In this document: positions 7,956 through 15,269 of the stretch, in pieces
Layout of the letters: each line of letters opens with the position of its first letter
Position numbering within the stretch: the stretch's first letter is position 1
From: an uncultured Neglectibacter sp.
GTDB taxonomy: Bacteria > Bacillota > Clostridia > Oscillospirales > Acutalibacteraceae
NCBI GenBank assembly: GCA_946554335.1
Contig: CAMNSA010000008.1
Coordinates: forward strand, 50,817-114,816
DNA: 64,000 nt
Direction of reading: 5' to 3'
Notes under the pieces: generated by a model
What the model saw: only the letters and a program-made list of their open reading frames with translations
Database searches by the model: none
What the model was told of the DNA's origin: nothing
Translations under genes and position numbers: made by a program

Positions 7956-9032
7956 ATGCAAAAACATGAAATTAAAGGTTCTCTCAAGCATCTCCTGCTG
8001 CTCTTTTTGGCCTTTTACGGGATCATCACTTTGATCCCCCTGGGGGCCTGGGGCATTTCCCACCTCAAAGGTTCGGAGGAAGCGGGGTCTTCTCCCTCCT
8101 CTTCGGCTCCTGAAAGTGCAGAGAAAGAGGAAACGCTCCCCTCCATTCCGGGATTTCTGGACACGGAAAGTCCCACATTCAGCTCAAAGGATTCCTTCGT
8201 ACTCTATGACGCGGCCCGGGGAGAGCTTTTCGAGGTGCCTGCTGACGAGTTTCTTCCGGCGGCATTAGCCTGTGAAATGGACCTCTCCGCTCCAAGAGAA
8301 GCGTTGAAAGCCCAGGCGGTAGCCATCTCCACCCTCTACCGGTGGAAGCGGGAAAACGAGGAGAAGGTGCAGGGGGCCGATTTTGCCTGCGACAGCGAAA
8401 ACTGGCTGGTCTATGTGACTGAGGAGCAGATGCGTGAGCGTTGGGGGGAGGACTTCGCAGAATACTACGGCCTTTTGCGGCAGGTGTGCGAAGAGACGAA
8501 GGACGAGCTGCTCACATGGGAGAAGAAACCCATCTGCGCCTGCTATTTCGCCATCGGCGCCGGGAGCACGGAAACCGCCGGAAACATCTGGGAGGAAGAC
8601 CTGCCCTATTTAAAGGCGGTGGCAAGCCCCGGAGATCTGCTTTGCGACGGGTTTCTCACTACTGTGGATATTCCCTTTGAGGAGCTTATTTCAAAGCTCA
8701 CCGGGGCCTTTCCGGAGCGCGCTTTGGACAGCACCCTTTCAAAGGAGGACTGGTTCCAGAGGGAAAAGCGCACTCCCCGGGGGTATCTGCAAAGCCTGTC
8801 GGTCATGGGGGCTGATTTTACCGGGGCAGAGCTTCGGGACGCCCTTTCCCTGCGCAGCACCAATTTTCAGGTGGCCCTCACGGAAGAAGGCTTCCATTTC
8901 ACCGTAAAGGGATGGGGGCATGGCGTGGGGATGAGCCAGGCAGGCGCCATCTTTCTCGCGAAGCAGGGCGCGGACTATCGGGAGATCCTCGCCCACTATT
9001 ATCCCGGCTCAACGCTTTTGTCCGCCGTCTGA
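7956..9032 (+). CDS. spoIID: Stage II sporulation protein D (SpoIID/LytB domain)
   Basis: A 358-residue membrane-anchored lytic transglycosylase that remodels septal peptidoglycan during engulfment. An N-terminal hydrophobic anchor (about residues 11-35) is followed by a Ser/Glu-rich linker. The SpoIID domain has EMDLSAPREALKAQAVAISTL with the catalytic Glu, CYFAIGAGSTE, and the closing GWGHGVGMSQAGA. The start at 7956 is chosen because AGGAAGG lies 8 bases upstream; the in-frame ATG at 7938 has no such site. The last 34 bases overlap the converging MscS gene. Expression should be sigma-E dependent, but I could not pin down such a promoter. Confidence 0.92.
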   Translation: MQKHEIKGSLKHLLLLFLAFYGIITLIPLGAWGISHLKGSEEAGSSPSSSAPESAEKEETLPSIPGFLDTESPTFSSKDSFVLYDAARGELFEVPADEFLPAALACEMDLSAPREALKAQAVAISTLYRWKRENEEKVQGADFACDSENWLVYVTEEQMRERWGEDFAEYYGLLRQVCEETKDELLTWEKKPICACYFAIGAGSTETAGNIWEEDLPYLKAVASPGDLLCDGFLTTVDIPFEELISKLTGAFPERALDSTLSKEDWFQREKRTPRGYLQSLSVMGADFTGAELRDALSLRSTNFQVALTEEGFHFTVKGWGHGVGMSQAGAIFLAKQGADYREILAHYYPGSTLLSAV

Positions 9033-9841
9033 TCCAGATGCACATCCAGCTGCGGAAAAGGAAAGGCTATGTTCTCCCGGTCAAAGGTGAGCTTCACCCG
9101 CTCCTGCATATCGTGGTACAGACTCCAGTACTGTTCTCCCTCGCACCAGAGCTTGAGCACTATCGTCACGCCGCTTTCCCCCAGCTCTCCCACCGCCACA
9201 ACGGGCTGAGGCGCATCTAAAATTCTGGGCTCTTCCCGAACGAGACCTTCCAGGACGGATTTCACTTTTTGGAGTTCCGCCCGATAAGACACGGTATAAC
9301 GCAGGTCAAGCCGCCTGGTTTTCCCGGAGGTGAAGTTCACCACCACATCGCTTGTGACCTTGGAATTGGGCACAATGATCTCCTTGTTGTCAAAGGTTGC
9401 AAGCGTGGTATAGAGGATCTCGATCCGCTTCACTGTCCCTTCGTACTCCTGAAGCGCCAGATAATCTCCCATCTTAAAAGGCTTGGTAAAGATGATCTGC
9501 ATTCCGCTTACCAGATTGGAAAGGCTGCCCTGTAAAGCAAAACTGGCGGTCAGGCCCGCCGCTCCCAGAGCGGCCACCAGGGAGGTGATGTTGATCCCCA
9601 TTCTGGCCACCGCACTGATGAGCGCCACCAAAAGCACAACAGCGCGCACCGTCGAGCCCAGAAAGCTCTGCACCAGCGGATCTGTTTTCGCCCTTTGCAG
9701 GGCCTTTCTGGTAAGCTTGGCACAAAGCCGGGAGCAGTACCACCCCCCCACAAAGATGGCGGCCGCGGCCAAAAGGTCTAACCCAAAGCCAGCCGCCCAT
9801 TTTCCGAAGCTTTCCATGATCTTTTCCCACGAAACCTGCAC
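8999..9841 (-). CDS. Small-conductance mechanosensitive channel (MscS family)
   Basis: A 280-residue channel protein that releases solutes on hypo-osmotic shock. Three hydrophobic segments lie at about residues 18-38, 62-82 and 86-110. The last has the pore-lining pattern AALGAAGLTASFALQGSLSNL. The beta domain (GDYLALQEYEGTVKRIEILYTTLATFDNKEIIVPNS split over its conserved core) and a C-terminal alpha/beta domain follow. It starts with GTG after AAAGGAG. The 3' end overlaps spoIID on the opposite strand by 34 bases. Confidence 0.93.
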   Translation of the reverse strand: MQVSWEKIMESFGKWAAGFGLDLLAAAAIFVGGWYCSRLCAKLTRKALQRAKTDPLVQSFLGSTVRAVVLLVALISAVARMGINITSLVAALGAAGLTASFALQGSLSNLVSGMQIIFTKPFKMGDYLALQEYEGTVKRIEILYTTLATFDNKEIIVPNSKVTSDVVVNFTSGKTRRLDLRYTVSYRAELQKVKSVLEGLVREEPRILDAPQPVVAVGELGESGVTIVLKLWCEGEQYWSLYHDMQERVKLTFDRENIAFPFPQLDVHLDQTADKSVEPG

Positions 9842-9958
9842 GCTCTCGTCACTCCTTTGATCTGTTTTGAAGAAGACGGCCTTCTTATAGCAAAAAGAAT
9901 ATGTAGATTTTCCGCAAAAAAGCCGGTTTCATTTTCGTTCAACATCTTTTATTATAGC

Positions 9959-9979
9959 ACAAATTATGTTATAATTTGT
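9959..9979. promoter_or_regulatory. Perfect palindrome overlapping a -10 element, possible operator
   Basis: ACAAATTAT and ATAATTTGT are exact inverted 9-base arms around GTT. A TATAAT hexamer (9970-9975) lies inside it. It is about 100 bases upstream of the MORN-protein start, in the only AT-rich stretch of this gap. It looks like a repressor site over a promoter, but no regulator gene is adjacent. Confidence 0.55.
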
Positions 9980-10081
9980 CGTAAGAGTCGGATCCGAAAA
10001 AGAAAAATCGGGATTTGGCGCTTGAAACCAAAAGAAAGGACCCGGCAGGGCCTTTTTTCGCCCTGCAAGCAAAACGGCCTT

Positions 10082-11974
10082 ATGGAAAGTATTTTAACAC
10101 CCAACGCTGTCAGTAAAAGCCTGTTGGCCCGGGAGGTATACGGCGTCTGTTTTACCCGTCGGGATAGCCCCGAGCTTTTCTGCGGAGAATTTTCAACTGC
10201 CAGAAAAAAGTTTTTCACCGGCGGAAAAAAGACGGTAAAGGTAGGCCAGAAGGAAGCGATCAAAGGCTTTGAGGGGAAGCTTCAGGGGAAGCTTGCCCGC
10301 CGCTGCCTCTACTGGAAAAAAACCGCCAACAAGGTGAATCTGGAAGAGGCCTTCGGCCAGCGGGGCGGCTTTCTTTTGGTGCTGCGGGATTTCCGGAATA
10401 TCATCACTGCGCGGCTGTTTTTCGACAAAGACCAGATGTGGCTCAAATCGGAATACTATGACCCATGGGACAGCCGGGTGGCCAGCGTTATCTTCAAGCC
10501 CTGCGGCGCCTTTGACGGCGTAGAGCGCTTTGACTATATGAGAGAGCAAAAGCAGTACCGCTCCACCATCCTCTACCCGGTGGATTACCGGCCCGGCACC
10601 GCGGAGCAAAGCCTCGTCAACAGCCGGTTCGGTGAGCCGGAGCTGATCCTCTCCACCGAGCAGGGCAGCTTCTGCTACTGCCCCAAGGGGGAGGCGTCAG
10701 ACCGGGAAGAGGCCCTGAAGGAGATCCAGAGCGGGTCTATCCTGCTCACCTCCGCCTGGGAGGTCAAGGATGGCGCGCTGCACAGCGAGGCGGAAGAGGC
10801 AGGGCCGATCTTCTCCACCCTGGAGGAGGTCGCCGTGCTTCCGGAAAGCGGAGCGGAGCAAAAGGCTCCTGAACCGTCAGAAACACCGGTGGAAGAGGGC
10901 GAAAAAGAGGCCCCTGAAACGCAGGATGCCACAGAGGAAGAAGCGTCCACGAAGCCTCTGATTTCCGAGGATGAGCCGGAAGCTCCTGCCGCTTCCCTTG
11001 AAGAGGAAGCGGCTGAGCCCATAGAGGAAAGCGCCTCTGTCCAAGAGGAAACAGCGCCGGACAATACGGCAATCGGCGACCCGGAGATCGAGGCCCTTCT
11101 GGAAGCCGCCCGGTTGATCGAACGCCAGCCGGAACAGCCCTCTGCGCCCAGGGGTATCCTTGACGCCCAGGCAATCTTGCAGGCCGCCCAGCGGCTGGCT
11201 CAGACAGAAAAGCCTCTTTCCTCTGTCCCGGAGGAAGCCGTCCTTGAAGAGGAAGAGACGCCTGAGAAGGAAAGCGAGAAGGAGGCTGCGTCCATAGAAG
11301 AGACGAGCTCTCCGGAAGAGCCCGCCTCTTTGGAAGGATCCCCCCTCACGGAAGAGACTGCCGAAGAGGCTTCCCCCGCTGTGGAAGCAGAGCTTTCCCG
11401 GCAGACGGAGCCTGCCATCACCGGCAGGAAGCGGACCCAGCAGTCCAACGGCCTCACTGCCTATGACGGCGAGTATAAAGACGGCAAGCGGGACGGGTTT
11501 GGCTCTTACTACTATCAAAATGGAAATCTGTGCTACGCCGGATTCTGGAAGGACGGCCAAAAAGACGGGCTGGGCGTCTCCTTCCGAAATTCTGACCAGG
11601 CGCTGCACATTGCCCGCTGGAAGGAAGGAAAATCTGACGGATTTACCGCGCTGTTCGACCGGGAAGGCGACCTGCGCTATGCGGGGCGTATGGAAGGCGG
11701 AAAGAAGCAGGGCGCGGGCGTGACCTATCACCGGGAGGACGGCACCCTGTTCGTGGGAAGCTGGGAGAATGACCTTCCCACCGGGCTGGGCTCTCTCTTT
11801 GACCCGGAGGGGCGGCTGCTGTACACCGGCATGTGGCAGGACGGCAAGCAGAACGGCCACGGCACGGAATTTGATGAAAACGGCGATGTGGTCTTTTCCG
11901 GAGAATGGAAGGATGGGAAATACCACAACGGCATCCTCTATAAAAAGCAGGATCCGCCCACTGACGGAGACTGA
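10082..11974 (+). CDS. MORN-repeat protein with acidic linker
   Basis: Three parts can be seen in this 630-residue protein. Residues 1 to about 230 form a compact, basic N-terminal domain that I do not recognise; it has no signal peptide or membrane segment. Residues from about 233 to 440 are low-complexity Glu/Ala/Pro/Ser, strongly acidic. Residues 460-625 hold seven MORN repeats of the form Y-G-W-DGK-DGxG. MORN repeats usually form elongated beta platforms for membranes or partner proteins. The frame stays open upstream to 9857, but the residues there look non-coding. I place the start at ATG 10082, although its ribosome site is weak. An MBL-fold gene follows 26 bases downstream. Function unknown. 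Confidence 0.75.
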   Translation: MESILTPNAVSKSLLAREVYGVCFTRRDSPELFCGEFSTARKKFFTGGKKTVKVGQKEAIKGFEGKLQGKLARRCLYWKKTANKVNLEEAFGQRGGFLLVLRDFRNIITARLFFDKDQMWLKSEYYDPWDSRVASVIFKPCGAFDGVERFDYMREQKQYRSTILYPVDYRPGTAEQSLVNSRFGEPELILSTEQGSFCYCPKGEASDREEALKEIQSGSILLTSAWEVKDGALHSEAEEAGPIFSTLEEVAVLPESGAEQKAPEPSETPVEEGEKEAPETQDATEEEASTKPLISEDEPEAPAASLEEEAAEPIEESASVQEETAPDNTAIGDPEIEALLEAARLIERQPEQPSAPRGILDAQAILQAAQRLAQTEKPLSSVPEEAVLEEEETPEKESEKEAASIEETSSPEEPASLEGSPLTEETAEEASPAVEAELSRQTEPAITGRKRTQQSNGLTAYDGEYKDGKRDGFGSYYYQNGNLCYAGFWKDGQKDGLGVSFRNSDQALHIARWKEGKSDGFTALFDREGDLRYAGRMEGGKKQGAGVTYHREDGTLFVGSWENDLPTGLGSLFDPEGRLLYTGMWQDGKQNGHGTEFDENGDVVFSGEWKDGKYHNGILYKKQDPPTDGD

Positions 11975-12000
11975 GCTTTTTCTTCCGCGGGAGGCTTTTT

Positions 12001-13302
12001 ATGCAGCGCATTGAACTCAACGATGTGGAGTACGGAGATTGCACGGTACTGATCGGGAAAAAGCAGGAGATCCTCATGGTGGACTGCGGCAGCATGAACC
12101 AGAAGCTTCGGGACGGGGAGCTTCCCATGGATCAGCGCTTTGAGCAGATCGCCCAGCGCTACGCGCCCTTTTTGGAGCGGCATTTTCTGTTGACCCACTA
12201 TCACCGGGACCACCTGTGCGGCTTTAAAAAGATTTTGGAAACCCATCCAGGGTACTTTACCCGCGTTTTGATCCCCGCCTCTCCTTTAGATCAAAACGGA
12301 GCCCCCCTGCTTCTGGATTTTGCCCTGTTCGCCCATCTGTTTCTTCCCAGCCAAAGCGACTGCTCTCAGGTGAACACCTCCTGTCTGCGCATCTTCCCCT
12401 ATCTGGAAAAGACGCTGGGAAGCGAGAGGATCTTTACCCTGCGCGCGGGAGATGTGTTCTCCTTTGACGGGACGGAGTACGAGGTGCTTTGGCCCGAAAC
12501 GGAGCATTTCCCCTTCCCTGCGGAGCTTTCCTCCGCCGTGGAGGAAATGAACATTCTGTTCTCCTCCCCCTTTTTACCCTCCTGCGCGGAGCAGTTTTTA
12601 AGGCGCAAGGAAAACTTTTTCCGGCTTTCCCTGCAATGCGCGGACGCTTTTTGTGTTTCCGGAAGAGCTCTTCCGGAAACACGGAGGGAAGTGCTTTTCC
12701 AACTGACAGAGGAATTAAAGGCCATGGAGGAGCTGCGGGAGGAGCTCCATCTTACTCCCAACGCCCACAAGGTCCGGGAGATCCTTGAGTCTCCCCTGCT
12801 TTTGGCCGCTTTTTCAGACGCTCTCAACGCGTCCAGCGTAGTTTTCCACAACCGGCGCAAGGGAACGGCCTCTTGGGAGGACCTGCTGATGACAGGAGAT
12901 GTCACCCCGGAGATCCTGGAAAGCTTAGAGGACAAGCTTTACGATGGGTACAATCTCATCAAGGCGCCCCATCACGGCACTGCCTCCGGCTGGTGCCGCC
13001 TGTTTTCCCAGCTGGGCAGCGCCCATATTTTGATCAGCAACGGAGATTATCATGCGGGCGGGAGCATCGCCCAGGAGTATGTGGATCTGGAAAACGCTGT
13101 CCGTCATTGCACAAATCCCCATGCCTGCAAGTGGTTTGGGGCCTCCGGAGGCTGCTGCAACCGGCTTTCCTATTGTTTTGACCAGGAGTCAGGAGCGGGG
13201 CTTGCCATCAAATGTCCTGCGGCTTCGGGAAAGAAGGCCCCCGGCTGCGCGATCGAGGTCATCACAGCCTCCGGCAAAAAGGGCTGCTTCTGTGAACCGT
13301 GA
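12001..13302 (+). CDS. Metallo-beta-lactamase-fold hydrolase, ComEC-like, with Cys-rich tail
   Basis: 433 residues. The N-terminus reads GDCTVLI...LMVDCGS, as in ComEC-type MBL domains. The metal site is THYHRDH at 65-71 (H66, H68, D70, H71), D300 in MTGD and the pair H324/H325 in APHHGTASG. A long insert, about residues 165-290, separates the two halves. The C-terminus is unusual: C370, C376, C385, C386, C392, C405, C416, C429 and C431, which could bind another metal. There is no signal peptide or membrane segment. GGGAGG precedes the ATG. It follows the MORN-repeat gene closely and shares its terminator. Probably a phosphodiesterase or nuclease; the substrate is unknown. Confidence 0.8.
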   Translation: MQRIELNDVEYGDCTVLIGKKQEILMVDCGSMNQKLRDGELPMDQRFEQIAQRYAPFLERHFLLTHYHRDHLCGFKKILETHPGYFTRVLIPASPLDQNGAPLLLDFALFAHLFLPSQSDCSQVNTSCLRIFPYLEKTLGSERIFTLRAGDVFSFDGTEYEVLWPETEHFPFPAELSSAVEEMNILFSSPFLPSCAEQFLRRKENFFRLSLQCADAFCVSGRALPETRREVLFQLTEELKAMEELREELHLTPNAHKVREILESPLLLAAFSDALNASSVVFHNRRKGTASWEDLLMTGDVTPEILESLEDKLYDGYNLIKAPHHGTASGWCRLFSQLGSAHILISNGDYHAGGSIAQEYVDLENAVRHCTNPHACKWFGASGGCCNRLSYCFDQESGAGLAIKCPAASGKKAPGCAIEVITASGKKGCFCEP

Positions 13303-13308
13303 TCCATC

Positions 13309-13352
13309 AAAAGGCCCCGGTTTCTGAAACTTTCGGAAACCGGGGCCTTTTT
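13309..13352. terminator. Bidirectional terminator between the MBL gene and tadA
   Basis: AAAAGGCCCCGGTTTC and its complement GAAACCGGGGCCTTTTT form a long GC-rich stem bounded by A- and T-runs, serving converging transcripts. Confidence 0.92.
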
Positions 13353-13374
13353 ATCTGCTTATAGGAGCTGTCTT

Positions 13375-13854
13375 TTAAAGGGAGCTGCTGCCCCCATCTC
13401 TCAGAGCCTTAAAAAAGTCCTGCAAAAGCGCCCGGCACTCTTCCTCCAAAAGCCCCCGGTACACCAAAGGACGGTGGCTGTAAGGAAGGGCAAAAAGATC
13501 CATCGCCGTGCCGCAGCACCCGGCGCGCTCATCGTCCGCCCCGTAAACCACCGTGTCGATATGGGCGTTGATCACAGCGCCGGTGCACATGGGACAGGGC
13601 TCTAAAGTTACATAGAGCTCACACCCGGAAAGCTTTTTGGAACGAAGGCGGCGGCTGGCGGCGGCGATGGCCTCCAGCTCCGCATGAGCAAGGGGCGTTT
13701 TTCCGGCTTCGCCCCGGTTTCTTCCCTCTCCCAGGACCTCTCCGTTTTTGACCACCACCGCTCCTACCGGCACCTCGCCCGCGGCCATAGCCTCCCGCGC
13801 CAATTCCAGCGCGCGAAGCATAAATTCCTTTTGGGGCAAAAACGCAAGCCTCAT
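13375..13854 (-). CDS. tadA: tRNA-specific adenosine deaminase TadA
   Basis: A 159-residue zinc deaminase that converts A34 to inosine in tRNA-Arg(ACG). HAE in PLAHAELEAI supplies the zinc His and the catalytic Glu; PCPMCTGA supplies the two zinc Cys. The frame is open further upstream, but that part is out-of-frame CPBP coding DNA. ATG 13854 overlaps the CPBP stop as ATGA, indicating translational coupling. Length and motifs are complete. Confidence 0.95.
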   Translation of the reverse strand: MRLAFLPQKEFMLRALELAREAMAAGEVPVGAVVVKNGEVLGEGRNRGEAGKTPLAHAELEAIAAASRRLRSKKLSGCELYVTLEPCPMCTGAVINAHIDTVVYGADDERAGCCGTAMDLFALPYSHRPLVYRGLLEEECRALLQDFFKALRDGGSSSL

Positions 13855-15242
13855 GACTGGAAAAACAGGAAAACCGTGTAGAGCATGGCCAAACCCACCA
13901 TAGCCCAGAACGCGCCGGAACGGCAGATGCAGTCTGCCGTTTCGCTTCCCCGCAAGGGCGCGGGGGCCATAGGATCCACCGTCCGTCTCCCAAACAGCCA
14001 GCGCCGCTTCTTGCCGGAGAGCAGCAGAACAAGCAGCGCGAGAAGTCCCAGCACGATCAGTCCCAGAAAGCAAAGCTCTCCGATCCATTCTCCCTGTTGC
14101 CCGAAGAACAGGTCGATATGGTTTAAAAACACCGCCAGGCCGTTATTGAGCCCGTGTATGAAAACAGGCACCCAGAGGTTTCCTGTTTTCTCATAGAGAA
14201 AGCTGAAGGTGAGTCCCGCGCCAAAGGCGAAGACCACAGTGGAGAAATCCAGATGGGCAAGAGCGAACAAAAGGGAGGAGCCCATGGCGGCAAACAGGAA
14301 GCCATGTCTTCTCAGCCGGGAGAACAGCACGCCTCTGAACGCGAATTCCTCCATCACGGGCACCAGGACCGCTGTGGTGCAAATGTCCAGCACAAATTCC
14401 CAGACGCTGGAGGCTTCAGAGGCCTGCTGGACCGCTTTATAGCCGAATTGCCCGAAAAAGTTTTGCAGCCAGGAGGCGGGATAATTGGAGAGCAGGCACA
14501 TGGAAAGACCTGCCAACACACAGAAAAAGGCGTTTACAAGGCCCACCTTTTCAAACCGCAGAGAGCTTTCCAGCTCCCGTTTCCGTCGGACAAACAGATA
14601 GACGGCAAAGGGCAGTGCGGTAGACAGGGGGACCAGCGCCGCAGAAAGCCACAGCAGGGAGATCCCTGTAAGCTCAAAATCCAGGCCGCAAAGGGCGATC
14701 ACCACCCCCAACAGAGCTCCGAACAGCATGGAAAGCCCGTTTTGCGCCAGCACCAAAAGGCCCATCAGGTTCATAGAGGAGGTGGCCCGTCTCAGCCGGG
14801 AAGAGCGCTTGTACCCATAGGGAGAAAAGGCGGGAACCGGCGCGGCCGCCGGGGCAGGAGCCGGGTAATAGCCGACTGCCGAAAGGGGATAAGCGCCGAA
14901 AGCCCCGGGAGCAGCCGGATACCCGGAAGAGACCGGCGTATAAGGGGGCGGAAAGGCCCCAGGGAATGGAAAGACCCCAGGAGGTGGAAAATTCCTTTGG
15001 AGCTCCGGCGGATAAGGCGCACGGGGAGACGCCCCCTGTACAGGAACCCCTCCCCCCTGCCACTGCGCCGCACCGGGGGGCACAGGCTGTGCGGTCCAGA
15101 CCGGAGGGGCCGCATAAAAAGGAGACATTCCCCGGAAGGGGGCAGCATCCGGCTCAGCCCCGAAAGGAGCTGAGCCGGGATAGGTCGAACCCTGCTCCGG
15201 CGTACCGTAGGGATAGGGAACTCCTTGATTCATCTCTTTCAT
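13851..15242 (-). CDS. CPBP-family intramembrane metalloprotease with Pro-rich N-terminus
   Basis: A 463-residue protein. Residues 1 to about 145 are a disordered Pro/Gly/Ala/Tyr-rich region with repeated P-Y-P and PPGxFPFPG motifs. After it come about eight membrane segments forming the CPBP (Abi/CAAX protease-like) domain. Its motifs are present: EEFAFR (the EExxxR motif), His in ALAHLDFS and HGLNN with the last His/Asn pair. The start at 15242 has AGGA at the right distance; ATG 15233 is an alternative. It lies 27 bases after htpG and overlaps tadA by ATGA. The substrate is unknown. Confidence 0.88.
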   Translation of the reverse strand: MKEMNQGVPYPYGTPEQGSTYPGSAPFGAEPDAAPFRGMSPFYAAPPVWTAQPVPPGAAQWQGGGVPVQGASPRAPYPPELQRNFPPPGVFPFPGAFPPPYTPVSSGYPAAPGAFGAYPLSAVGYYPAPAPAAAPVPAFSPYGYKRSSRLRRATSSMNLMGLLVLAQNGLSMLFGALLGVVIALCGLDFELTGISLLWLSAALVPLSTALPFAVYLFVRRKRELESSLRFEKVGLVNAFFCVLAGLSMCLLSNYPASWLQNFFGQFGYKAVQQASEASSVWEFVLDICTTAVLVPVMEEFAFRGVLFSRLRRHGFLFAAMGSSLLFALAHLDFSTVVFAFGAGLTFSFLYEKTGNLWVPVFIHGLNNGLAVFLNHIDLFFGQQGEWIGELCFLGLIVLGLLALLVLLLSGKKRRWLFGRRTVDPMAPAPLRGSETADCICRSGAFWAMVGLAMLYTVFLFFQS

Positions 15243-15269
15243 CACCATTCCTAAAAGCAGATTCAACAG

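Noticed and set aside
9857..10081. N-terminal extension of the MORN protein
   Set aside because: It would cross the palindrome and -10 element; its residues look like translated intergenic DNA.
13855..14088. N-terminal extension of TadA
   Set aside because: It reads CPBP coding sequence out of frame, and the ATGA overlap gives a normal TadA start.
14154..15173. A 339-codon open frame opposite the CPBP protease
   Set aside because: Arg/Gly-rich reverse reading of the Pro-rich region; no start signal.
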